This document shows, piece by piece, positions 1 through 5,912 of a stretch of DNA of 6,665 nt. The notes beneath the pieces are model-generated. The model was given only the letters and a program-made list of their open reading frames with translations, made no database searches and was not told the origin of the DNA. The position numbers and the translations under genes were made by a program. The DNA is from CAITNQ01 sp041661365 (GTDB lineage: Bacteria > Latescibacterota > UBA2968 > UBA8231). The stretch lies in the NCBI GenBank assembly GCA_041661365.1, contig JBAZUN010000349.1, positions 1 through 6,665 of the forward strand. Direction: 5' to 3'. How positions within the stretch are numbered: position 1 is the first letter of the stretch; every line of letters starts with the position of its first letter.

Positions 1-1041
1 GGTGTTGAAGACCCCGTCGATGTAGCCGGTGATGCGATTGTCGCTGCTCGAACTACCGCCCTGGAACAGGTCCCAGATGCTGTTGATCTGGGTCGACCTG
101 CCCGCGCCTGCAGGCGTTACCTCCAACGCGCCTGGTCCTCCTGCCGTGGCCTGCAGCAGCTTGGTCGAGGCCTGGTCGAACTGCTGGTCGAGCTGATACT
201 TGCCGGTGTCTGCCGCACTGAGCGACATCTGCATCGGGGTCAGTTGGTCGACGGCATAGGCCACCGCGTGGGGGAAGACCGTGACCGCGACAAGCCAGAT
301 CGCCACCGCTGACACCAACGCGGTCGCGGGACGAGAGACGGACGCGGACAGGTACAGACCGACGAAGTAGAGCGCGGTGACATACAAGCCCGAGACGGCC
401 AGCATGGCCCCCAGCCGTGCCAGTTCAGACCCGGACAGCACGGTCTGCAGCGTCGCCTGCATCACGATGGCCGCGGCCAGGTACCCCGCGACCAGGATTA
501 TCCCCAGCACCCCCAGATGCCCAACGGCCTTGCCCAGCAACACCTGGTCCCGGGGCACTCGATTGGCCAGTATCATCCGGAGGGTTCCCTCCTCCCGCTC
601 GCCGCAGATCGCGTCGTGGCTGAAGAGCAGGGCCAGCAATCCCAGCACAAAGGCGACCACCTGGGTCACGTCGAGCGAGCGGAAGATCGCCAGGTACGGG
701 TTGGCGGCGCCCAGCCACTGGGCCTCCTCGGGCACGTGGTGATGGGTCACCAGCACCTCGTTCCCCTGCCAGCGGTCGGAGCCGACGCTGAAGACCGCCA
801 GCCGGCGCGGCTCGCGGAAGGCTTTCAGGTTGAAGACCAGGTGGCCATAGGTCCCTTCTCGCTTCAGTTGCTCCTCATATCGGACCGCGGCCTGACTGAA
901 GGCCTCCTGCCGCGACCGTAGGTCCTGCCCCGCGGCCAGGGTGCCGGCCACCACCGAGACCAGGCAGAGCACCAGCCCCACCGCGAACCGGTAGGTCAGC
1001 AGACTGGTGAGGAACTCCTTGCGGGCGATGGTCCAGAGCAT
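1..1041 (-). CDS. ABC-2 type exporter permease, third of three tandem paralogs (3' end beyond window)
   Basis: This is a membrane subunit of an ABC exporter. The first 347 codons are visible and the frame stays open to the window edge, so the C-terminus is missing here. The start at 1041 has GAGGAA about 9 nt upstream and opens MLWTIARKEFLTSLL, nearly the same as the permease starting at 3908. A first membrane segment lies at residues 19-37. A soluble extracytoplasmic loop with many charged residues follows to about 122. Further membrane segments lie near 125-141, 172-196, 209-232 and 239-262. The cytoplasmic motif D143-A-I-C-G-E-R-E-E-G-T-L154, followed by ILANRVPRDQVLLGK, is typical of ABC-2 permeases. 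It sits 21 bp after the previous permease's stop, so it is very probably cotranscribed. The substrate is unknown. The family call is firm; pairing with the ATPase at 4778-5488 is inferred from context. Confidence 0.88.
   Translation of the reverse strand, partial: MLWTIARKEFLTSLLTYRFAVGLVLCLVSVVAGTLAAGQDLRSRQEAFSQAAVRYEEQLKREGTYGHLVFNLKAFREPRRLAVFSVGSDRWQGNEVLVTHHHVPEEAQWLGAANPYLAIFRSLDVTQVVAFVLGLLALLFSHDAICGEREEGTLRMILANRVPRDQVLLGKAVGHLGVLGIILVAGYLAAAIVMQATLQTVLSGSELARLGAMLAVSGLYVTALYFVGLYLSASVSRPATALVSAVAIWLVAVTVFPHAVAYAVDQLTPMQMSLSAADTGKYQLDQQFDQASTKLLQATAGGPGALEVTPAGAGRSTQINSIWDLFQGGSSSSDNRITGYIDGVFNT
984..1041 (-). repeat. 58-bp near-identical direct repeat, copy in the third permease
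   Basis: The first 58 bp of this permease gene match the first 58 bp of the permease starting at 3908 (3851-3908) at 52 positions by eye. Both encode the start codon, the WTIARKEFLTSLLT motif and the beginning of the first membrane segment. The likeness fades further into the genes. This is the most conserved part of a gene duplication, or a patch kept alike by gene conversion. Confidence 0.75.
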
Positions 1042-1062
1042 GGTCGGATTCCTCGCGTGGAA

Positions 1063-2376
1063 TTACCGGACGTCGTACCGGCGGAAGGACCAGAACGCAC
1101 CGCCGAGACAGACCAGGTTGGCCAGCAGTAGCACCACCAGCCCGGGGGTGGCCTGGCCTAGACGCTCTGGCCAGGTTGCCTCGCGGAAGTGGAACTGGGG
1201 GACCCGCTCAACGGGCACGGGGCGTGACGAGATGGTGCCCCAGTGACCGGGGATTAGGCGGTGGGTGCTGGTCGGATCGGCGGCATCCTCGTCCTCGACG
1301 AACCGGTGGAGTGTGGCGCGGTGCTGCTCTGCCTGCACCAGGAAAGCGCGGAAACGACCGACACCAGTACCGGCCAGGGCCTCGCTCAGGTAGCGGTACG
1401 CCGCCGTCGGGGAGAGCTGGACCCCGGCCTGGGCGACCTCGAGCTGCCGGACGAGCTGCCGCCAATGGTCGGCGTAGACTGCCCGCAGAGCCGCCATTTG
1501 CTCGGGACCATTTTTCATCGACTGCCATACGGTCTGCACCCGCCGCTGCACCTCGCCGGCCCGAGACACCGGCGCCAGTGAATTGCCGATGAGGCCGCCG
1601 CTGCTGGGCAGCAGGACCACCAGGAACACCCAGGCGACCAGGAGCACCAAGAGCGCTACCGGAGAGCTGGTCGACCGACTGGATACCAGCAGGCCCAGCC
1701 AGGCGAAGGCAGACAGGCAGAGGATCCCGCCGGCCAGCACCGCCCCGGTCGGGAGCCAAAGGGACAGCGGCAGGCCGGTGGGGCTGCCCAGGGCCATGAT
1801 GCCGCCCGCGGCGACGGCGCCGACCAGCACCGGGGCGGTCACCGCTACCATGGTAGCTAGGAACTTGGCCCAGAGCACCGTGACGCGCGGCACCCGGTTC
1901 GCCAGCACCTGCTTGAGCGAGCCGCGCTCCTTCTCCCCGGCGACGGCATCGTAGGTCAGCAGCAGGGCCAGCAGACTGCCCGCCAGCCCGATGGTGAAGA
2001 CCCAGTCCAGCTCCCGGCGGAAGAGCAGGGGGTTGCGGTCGCCGGCCTGCTCGAGGTTTTCGAGCTGGAAGGCGCCCACCCGCGCCACGTTCGGGATGCC
2101 GCGGCCGTTGCCGTCGCTGAGAAAGCCGGCCGCGCTGGGAGGACACCAGACCTGGGTTCCCCAGGCGAGAGAGAAGACGCCGCCCCGGGCCAGGTTGGCC
2201 AGCTCCGTGGCTGCCTCACGCTCACCGGCCTGCCAGGCCGCGGTCTGCTCCAGGTACCGCACGTTCCAGGCCAGCGCGCCGGCGACGAACAGGCTGAGGA
2301 GCAAGGCCCCGCCGACGGCGAACCGCAGACTGCCCAGCAGCTCCAGCAGCTCCTTGTGAACCAGTGCGTGCAGCAT
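1063..2376 (-). CDS. ABC-2 type exporter permease, second of three tandem paralogs (DUF3526-like)
   Basis: A 437-residue integral membrane protein. The frame is open upstream to 2553, but that part overlaps the preceding permease. The ATG at 2376 has GGGAGGA at 2387-2381 directly in front of it and opens MLHALVHKELLELLGSLRFAVG, aligning with its paralogs' first residues. Membrane segments: about 19-37, 126-143, 172-197, 210-232, 238-257 and 411-430. The ABC-2 motif D143-A-V-A-G-E-K-E-R-G-S-L154 is followed by LANRVPR, as in the downstream paralog. A large soluble domain spans about 265-408 and contains LSPTAAYRYLSEALAGTG (321-338), which matches the SP...ALAGT segment known from DUF3526 permeases. 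The stop is 21 bp before the next start, and the start is 11 bp after the previous stop. It is the most diverged of the three at its N-terminus (HALVHKE in place of WTIARKE). The exported substrate cannot be read from the sequence. Confidence 0.9.
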   Translation of the reverse strand: MLHALVHKELLELLGSLRFAVGGALLLSLFVAGALAWNVRYLEQTAAWQAGEREAATELANLARGGVFSLAWGTQVWCPPSAAGFLSDGNGRGIPNVARVGAFQLENLEQAGDRNPLLFRRELDWVFTIGLAGSLLALLLTYDAVAGEKERGSLKQVLANRVPRVTVLWAKFLATMVAVTAPVLVGAVAAGGIMALGSPTGLPLSLWLPTGAVLAGGILCLSAFAWLGLLVSSRSTSSPVALLVLLVAWVFLVVLLPSSGGLIGNSLAPVSRAGEVQRRVQTVWQSMKNGPEQMAALRAVYADHWRQLVRQLEVAQAGVQLSPTAAYRYLSEALAGTGVGRFRAFLVQAEQHRATLHRFVEDEDAADPTSTHRLIPGHWGTISSRPVPVERVPQFHFREATWPERLGQATPGLVVLLLANLVCLGGAFWSFRRYDVR

Positions 2377-2390
2377 CCCGTCCTCCCTCA
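2377..2390 (-). promoter_or_regulatory. Ribosome binding site that fixes the start of the second permease
   Basis: On the minus strand the stop codon TGA (2390-2388) of the first permease is followed at once by GGGAGGA (2387-2381), four bases, and ATG at 2376. This strong Shine-Dalgarno sequence in the 11-bp gap decides for 2376 over the longer open frame beginning at 2553. It also suggests that translation of the two permeases is coupled. Confidence 0.8.
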
Positions 2391-3908
2391 GACCAGTTGT
2401 CGCCGGAGGAACCAACGAAGCGCCAGCAGGAGCAAGAGCACGTTGCCCAGTCCGAGGATGGCCAGATCCACGGCGGCGCGCCCAAGACCGCTGGCCACCG
2501 GGGCGCGGTACGCGGCGAAGCCCGGCCAGGTGGAGTGGTCCAGCGGGGTCCACTGGTCCGGCCAGCGGACCTTGGGCGGCAGGTGGGCGTTCACCCGGGC
2601 CTCCGCCTCGGCCCGGCTGAGCAACTCCTCAGTCCGGTCTTGGGTGAAGAAGCTGGGCGAGGCGAACACCTCGTGCTCCTGCAGAAAGCGAACCAAGTCG
2701 TGGCGGCAACGGCGGGAGTAGGCGATGAACCCCTGGTACGAGTCCAGATCCGTCCCTGCCAGCGCCGCGGCCGCGTGGCCCAGCGCCGGGGCCACCAGCA
2801 CGCGGGAGAGCAGGCGATCCAACTCGACCTGGGTTACCCGATCCGCCACCACCTGGTCCTCAAACCTGCCGATCTCCTCCGCGGCCAGCGTCCGTTGCGG
2901 CTCCGCCTCGGCGTAGAAAGCCTGGAGCTGCGGCACCACCTCGCGGTACAGCCCGGCGCCCGTCAGGTAGGTTCCCAGGGGCGACGTCCCATCGACGTGA
3001 TAGGACGCGCCCACACCCGCCGCCTGGATGGCGTTGATGCCGCCGAACTGGCGACGGAACCGCTCCCCCGCCTCCTTCCGCGCTGCCTTGGCTGCTCCCT
3101 CGGTCAGCATCGGCATGGTCTCGGCCACCAGATAGGAGCTGACCGTCGGGAGTACGATCGTGGTCGCAGCCCAGAGCAGCGCGCCCAGCGCGAGGGCCGT
3201 CGACGACAAGCGGAAGCGCACCGACAGGCACAGCCCGGCCAGGTAGAACAGGGAGAGGTAAGCCAAGGAGGCGGCGATGATCAGCAGCGCCGCCAGCCAG
3301 TCAGCGCCCGTCAGGTGGACCGCGTCGATGGTCAGCACCGCAAGGGCCACTAGGTACCCACCCAAGGCGGGCAGCACGGCGCAGAGCATACCTCCGATCC
3401 ACTTGCCCACCAGGATCTCGTGCCGGGCAATGGCATTGGCACCGATGAGCCTCAAGGTTCCGGCCTCGCGTTCTCCGGCGACCGCGTCGTAGGACAGGAA
3501 CAGCGCGAGGAGGCTGAACAGCAGCCCGGCAATGGTCGCCAGATCGAAGGCCGGAAAGGCGTCCATCAACGGGCTGTTCTCCTTGCGCCACGTGAGCATC
3601 GTGGGCACATGGGCATGGGAGAACGGCAGAACGTTCCCCAGGCGCTTCTCCAGCCCTTCGCTGAACACACTCAGCGGCGACGGTGGTCGTTCCACGTACA
3701 GCTCGAGCTGGGCGTAGACCTTGATCTGGTCCAGCCGTGCCTGCTCGCGGCTCACTTCGGCGCGATGGATCTCAACCCGCGCAGCGTAGTCGTCCCCCAG
3801 CACCAGGGCACTCATCCCCATCAACACCACGCAAGCCCCCAGGGACACGACGAACCGCCAGGTCAGCAGGCTGGTGAGGAACTCCTTCCGCGCGATGGTC
3901 CAGATCAT
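2388..3908 (-). CDS. ABC-2 type exporter permease, first of three tandem paralogs (DUF3526-like)
   Basis: A 506-residue membrane subunit of the ABC exporter. The frame is open to 3989, but the ATG at 3908 is chosen because it opens MIWTIARKEFLTSLL, matching the paralog at 1041, and a GGAAGG lies about 11 nt upstream, a rather long spacing. Membrane segments: about 19-37, 122-141, 168-193, 203-228, 236-259 and 478-498. The ABC-2 motif D141-A-V-A-G-E-R-E-A-G-T-L152 precedes the third segment. A large soluble domain at about 262-475 contains APALGHAAAALAGTDLDSY (373-391), the DUF3526-type ALAGTDL signature. It is the longest of the readable permeases. It is separated from its presumed ATPase by a toxin-antitoxin module on the opposite strand, so either a transcript reads through about 870 bp of antisense DNA or a second promoter lies in 3909-4009. 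I see no convincing one. Confidence 0.9.
   Translation of the reverse strand: MIWTIARKEFLTSLLTWRFVVSLGACVVLMGMSALVLGDDYAARVEIHRAEVSREQARLDQIKVYAQLELYVERPPSPLSVFSEGLEKRLGNVLPFSHAHVPTMLTWRKENSPLMDAFPAFDLATIAGLLFSLLALFLSYDAVAGEREAGTLRLIGANAIARHEILVGKWIGGMLCAVLPALGGYLVALAVLTIDAVHLTGADWLAALLIIAASLAYLSLFYLAGLCLSVRFRLSSTALALGALLWAATTIVLPTVSSYLVAETMPMLTEGAAKAARKEAGERFRRQFGGINAIQAAGVGASYHVDGTSPLGTYLTGAGLYREVVPQLQAFYAEAEPQRTLAAEEIGRFEDQVVADRVTQVELDRLLSRVLVAPALGHAAAALAGTDLDSYQGFIAYSRRCRHDLVRFLQEHEVFASPSFFTQDRTEELLSRAEAEARVNAHLPPKVRWPDQWTPLDHSTWPGFAAYRAPVASGLGRAAVDLAILGLGNVLLLLLALRWFLRRQLV
3851..3908 (-). repeat. 58-bp near-identical direct repeat, copy in the first permease
   Basis: Partner of the repeat at 984-1041: same orientation, six mismatches in 58 bp by eye. 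Recombination between the two copies would delete about 2.9 kb and fuse the third permease to the first permease's start. Confidence 0.75.
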
Positions 3909-3958
3909 GGGGCACCGACCTTCCGTTGACCGTAGTGGTGCACCTGCCGATATTCCTG

Positions 3959-3978
3959 GTGTACGAACAGTTGTACGG
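3959..3978 (+). promoter_or_regulatory. Putative YefM/Phd-type operator of the toxin-antitoxin module
   Basis: Two identical cores, TGTACG at 3960-3965 and TGTACG at 3972-3977, lie 12 bp apart centre to centre, 33-50 bp upstream of the antitoxin ATG. Each contains the self-complementary GTAC. The E. coli yefM-yoeB operator is known to contain TGTACA-core palindromes with 12-bp centre-to-centre spacing, which places two YefM dimers on one helical face. The match in core, spacing and position suggests autoregulation by the antitoxin encoded next to it. Both cores deviate from the E. coli core at the last base (G for A). The second core may overlap a -35-like TTGTAC (3971-3976), but no good -10 follows. 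Because the region is divergent, the same site could also affect the permease gene starting at 3908. Confidence 0.6.
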
Positions 3979-4009
3979 TCACCCGTCACCCAGTCCTGTC
4001 GAGGCCGTC

Positions 4010-4273
4010 ATGCACTTCGTCAGCATTCGGGAGCTCAGCCGTTCCCCCTCCCGCTGGGTCGACCTGGCCGTAGAGGGGGAGTGCGTCATCATCACCCGCA
4101 ACGGCAAGCCCGCGGCCGTCCTGGCGGAGATGAGCGAGGACGACGTCGAGGACTTCGTCATCGCCCGCCACCTTGACCTGGCCGCCGAGATGGACAAGGT
4201 GCACCGGGAGCGGGAACAGGGCACCACGCTCTCCGCCGAGGCGCTGCTGGAGCGGCTCGGTACCGAGCCCTGA
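4010..4273 (+). CDS. Type II toxin-antitoxin antitoxin, Phd/YefM family
   Basis: An intact 87-residue antitoxin. The frame is open from 3926, but the ATG at 4010 has GAGG five bases upstream and opens MHFVSIRELSRSPSRWVDLA, the usual beginning of Phd/YefM proteins. Residues 1-45 carry the family's DNA-binding and dimerisation fold, with S5-I-R-E-L, then EGECVIITRNGKPAAVLAEM (22-41), where the ITRNGKPAAVL strand-turn-strand is the family hallmark. Residues 46-87 are acidic and helical and would be the toxin-neutralising tail. Family members bind and block a RelE-like toxin and repress their own promoter with it. The toxin frame starts five bases after this stop but is broken, so this may now be an orphan antitoxin. 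It lies antisense to, and within, the ABC exporter locus. Confidence 0.9.
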   Translation: MHFVSIRELSRSPSRWVDLAVEGECVIITRNGKPAAVLAEMSEDDVEDFVIARHLDLAAEMDKVHREREQGTTLSAEALLERLGTEP

Positions 4274-4497
4274 AACGCATGCCCTTCGAGGTTCAGTATT
4301 CCTCGGCGGCACAGCGCGACCTGGCCAGGCTGATCGGGGCACCCAGCGTATCATCGTCGAGGCGTCCCTGACGCTGAAGACCTCGTCCTTCCCCGCAGGA
4401 ACCCGCCGCAAGCGCATCCACGGACTCCCCTTCCCGTGCTACCGGCTCCGCATCGACACCGCGTCTGATACCTTCCGGCTGTTCTACGGTATCCATT

Positions 4498-4516
4498 AGG
4501 AGCTTGTCGGAGAACC
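4498..4516 (+). repeat. Left terminal inverted repeat of the MITE-like element
   Basis: 19 bp, AGGAGCTTGTCGGAGAACC, perfectly complementary to 4647-4665. Its first two bases complete the TAG stop codon that ends the upstream part of the broken toxin. Confidence 0.9.
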
Positions 4517-4646
4517 CCATTCGGGCTACGGCCGCCCCCGGTGTCCTCCGGCTTCGTTCCCTTCGCTTGTCGCATCTTCCCTCGATGCGGCGCTGCTCAG
4601 GCGCCTTGCCGGCGGCCACCGGGATGCAGCCTCGCTTACCAAAGCA

Positions 4647-4665
4647 GGTTCTCCGACAAGCTCCT
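4647..4665 (-). repeat. Right terminal inverted repeat of the MITE-like element
   Basis: 19 bp, the exact reverse complement of 4498-4516. Toxin coding sequence resumes directly after it. Confidence 0.9.
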
Positions 4666-4777
4666 GGGGCACGGTATACGTGCTGAGGATCGTTGCCCGG
4701 CGGGACGCAGACCGTATCATCCGACAGCTCCGGGGTAGTGCTATCCCACCTGAATGAGGCGTGCCGCACCTGGCCTT

Positions 4778-5488
4778 TCACGCGGCCCGCATGTAGTTGA
4801 GGTAGATCTCCTCGAGGTTCTCGTACTTCAGATCCTCGCGGTCGCGCAGCATCACCAGGTGGCCCTCCTTCATGATCCCCACCCGGTCGGCCAGGTCGCG
4901 GGCGCGGAAGATGTCGTGGGTCGAGATGAAGATCGCCTTGCCCGCGTCGCGCAGCGCCCTGAGCAGGTCGCAGAAATCGGCCGCGCCCTTGGGATCGAGC
5001 CCCGAGGTCGGCTCGTCCATGATCACCACCGGCGCGTCCTTGACCATGACGATGGCGATCCCCAGCCGCTGCCGCATCCCCTTGGAGAAGGTCCGGACCC
5101 GCGCGGTGAAGGACCGCTCAGGCAGGCCCACCCGCCGCATCAGCATGCAGTACTCATCGCGGGTCACCTGGCGCTTGCCGCCCAACCGGGCGAAGAAGTC
5201 CAGGTTCTGCAGGGCTGTGAGGTTCCCGTAGAGGAGGACGTTCTCCGGCAGAAACGACACGTACTGCTTGGCCTCCAGCGGCTCGCGCACCACGTCGATC
5301 CCGTTGATCCGGGCCGTGCCGTCGGTCGGGTCGATGAAGTTGAGCATCAGGTTGATGGTGGTGGTCTTGCCGGCACCGTTGGCGCCCAGCAGGGCGAAGA
5401 GCTGGCCGGCCTCGACTTTGAGATTAAGGTGGTCCAGGGCCAGGACGCCGTCCTCGTACCGCTTGGTCAGGTCGATCGCTTCGAGCAT
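4778..5488 (-). CDS. ABC exporter ATPase subunit
   Basis: A 236-residue nucleotide-binding subunit that would power the permeases encoded downstream. All core motifs are present: Walker A G35-A-N-G-A-G-K-T42, signature loop FSKGM (134-138, in place of LSGGQ), Walker B V-V-I-M-D-E159, D-loop SGLD (162-165) and the switch histidine H191 in ISTHD. The Q-loop position reads L-P-E82 rather than Q, a substitution common in ATPases of ABC-2 exporters. The length is a bare single domain, with none of the C-terminal extensions seen in some drug-export ATPases. The ATG at 5488 is preferred, with GAGGA seven bases upstream. A GTG three bases earlier (5491) would abut the preceding stop directly and add one residue. 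The near-overlap with the HTH gene implies translational coupling. The gene ends tail to tail with the toxin remnant, 20 bp away, with no visible terminator. Confidence 0.95.
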   Translation of the reverse strand: MLEAIDLTKRYEDGVLALDHLNLKVEAGQLFALLGANGAGKTTTINLMLNFIDPTDGTARINGIDVVREPLEAKQYVSFLPENVLLYGNLTALQNLDFFARLGGKRQVTRDEYCMLMRRVGLPERSFTARVRTFSKGMRQRLGIAIVMVKDAPVVIMDEPTSGLDPKGAADFCDLLRALRDAGKAIFISTHDIFRARDLADRVGIMKEGHLVMLRDREDLKYENLEEIYLNYMRAA

Positions 5489-5491
5489 CAC

Positions 5492-5689
5492 TCAATCCTC
5501 CGTGGGTTCAGGGGCTCGATGCGCTGCCCGTCGTCGACGCTCCTGTCGGGTATGGGGCGACTCGATCCCATACCGGCGGCAGAGCCGGCTGAAGCTGCGC
5601 ATGGCGATCCCCAGGGCCTGGCTGGCTTCCTGGTTGGTGGCGTAGAGCCGGGAGACCAACTCCACCCGGTCGCGGCTGGTGGGGTTCAT
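5492..5689 (-). CDS. Small helix-turn-helix DNA-binding protein, first gene of the ABC operon
   Basis: A 65-residue basic protein. The frame is open from 5761, but the ATG at 5689 has GGAG (5700-5697) seven bases upstream, and the extra residues look unlike protein. Residues 8-42 form a compact homeodomain-like helix-turn-helix: RVELVSRLYATN, then EASQALGIAMRSFSRLCRRYGIE. The pattern A-x-x-L-G-I-x-x-x-S-x-x-R-x-x-x-R-Y-G-I resembles the C-terminal DNA-binding helices of Fis/NtrC-type regulators. There is no ligand or receiver domain. The tail 48-65 is arginine-rich (RQERRRRAAHR), then acidic, and may contact DNA. Its stop TGA directly precedes the ATPase start, so it is coexpressed with the exporter and is likely its local regulator. 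A 29-bp dyad about 125 bp upstream is a plausible binding site. The family is not identified beyond the fold. Confidence 0.72.
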   Translation of the reverse strand: MNPTSRDRVELVSRLYATNQEASQALGIAMRSFSRLCRRYGIESPHTRQERRRRAAHRAPEPTED

Positions 5690-5812
5690 GGGCGCTCTCC
5701 GTAGGGGGGACGGATGGCGAGCAATGCAATAGCCGTACCCGAAATGGCTCTGGCACAGCAACCTTATGGATAACAGCGAGTTGCGTCAGGACAGGGTAAG
5801 TGCCCCGGATGT

Positions 5813-5841
5813 CGGGATGTTCCCTGAGGGAACAGTCCGAT
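5813..5841. repeat. 29-bp imperfect palindrome, candidate operator or leader hairpin
   Basis: The core TGTTCCC-TGA-GGGAACA (5819-5835) has perfect 7-bp arms around a 3-base centre. It is extended by TCGG (5813-5816) and CCGA (5838-5841) across a 2x2 mismatch, giving 11 paired positions. It lies about 125 bp before the HTH start on the minus strand. As DNA, its size and symmetry fit a dimeric regulator, with the HTH protein next door an obvious candidate. As RNA, it would form a stable stem in the operon leader. No T-run follows on either strand, so it is not a standard intrinsic terminator. Confidence 0.6.
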
Positions 5842-5912
5842 CAGGCAGCGGGCAGGGTAACTACTTATGTAGAAATAGGATAGGAGGGGTGGTTACCGCG
5901 GATACAGCTGGT

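Larger units (their letters stand above)
4498..4665. mobile_element. MITE-like 168-bp element with 19-bp perfect terminal inverted repeats
   Basis: The element begins AGGAGCTTGTCGGAGAACC (4498-4516) and ends with the exact reverse complement GGTTCTCCGACAAGCTCCT (4647-4665). The interior is also partly self-complementary: 4537-4552 pairs with 4608-4623 at 14 of 16 positions, and CGCATC (4571-4576) pairs with GATGCG (4584-4589) around a 7-base loop at the centre. The whole element can therefore fold into one long imperfect hairpin. It has no room for a transposase, so it would be moved in trans. Boundaries are supported by the host gene: deleting exactly these 168 bp (56 codons) rejoins the toxin in frame as GIH-W-GTVYV. 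No target-site duplication is visible (left flank CATT, right flank GGGG). The parent transposon family is unknown to me. Confidence 0.85.
4279..4757 (+). pseudogene. RelE/ParE-family toxin, inactivated by a 1-base frameshift and a MITE-like insertion
   Basis: The ATG at 4279 opens MPFEVQYSSAAQRDLARL, typical of RelE/ParE toxins, but this frame ends after 30 codons at TGA. The family sequence continues in another frame from 4332 (DRGTQRIIVEASLTL), and adding a single G at 4332 joins the two. The second piece runs through RIHGLPFPCYRLRID and FRLFYGIH, then meets TAG at 4497-4499, formed by the first two bases of an inserted element (4498-4665). After the element the same frame resumes with GTVYVLRIVARRDADRII and ends at TGA 4755-4757. 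With both lesions undone the protein is about 103 residues, normal for this family. RelE-type toxins cleave mRNA on the ribosome, whereas ParE-type toxins poison gyrase; I cannot tell which this was. The lesions could include a sequencing error at 4332, but the insertion alone removes the last third of the toxin, including a conserved strand. Confidence 0.85.

Noticed and set aside
1063..2553. Longer 496-residue version of the second permease, starting at 2553.
   Set aside because: It would overlap the first permease by 166 bp, the extra residues are low-quality GC-rich sequence, and a strong ribosome binding site with a family-like N-terminus sits at 2376.
2364..3353. 329-residue open frame on the plus strand.
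   Set aside because: It is antisense to the permease gene, rich in Arg, Gly, Gln and His as expected for a GC-rich shadow frame, and has no recognisable domain.
2388..3989. Longer 533-residue version of the first permease, starting at 3989.
   Set aside because: The added 27 residues do not align with the paralogs, and the MIWTIARKEF start at 3908 is shared with the paralog at 1041.
4173..4499. 108-residue open frame taken as an intact gene.
   Set aside because: Only the second half (from about 4332) is toxin-like; the first half overlaps the antitoxin in another frame. It is the middle piece of the frameshifted toxin.
4504..4686. Short reading frames inside the MITE-like element.
   Set aside because: They cover a palindromic element and its junction into the toxin. 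They are far too short for a transposase and match no family I know.
4754..5704. 316-residue open frame on the plus strand.
   Set aside because: It lies opposite the ATPase and HTH genes, both of which have clear families. Its composition is that of an antisense frame in GC-rich DNA.
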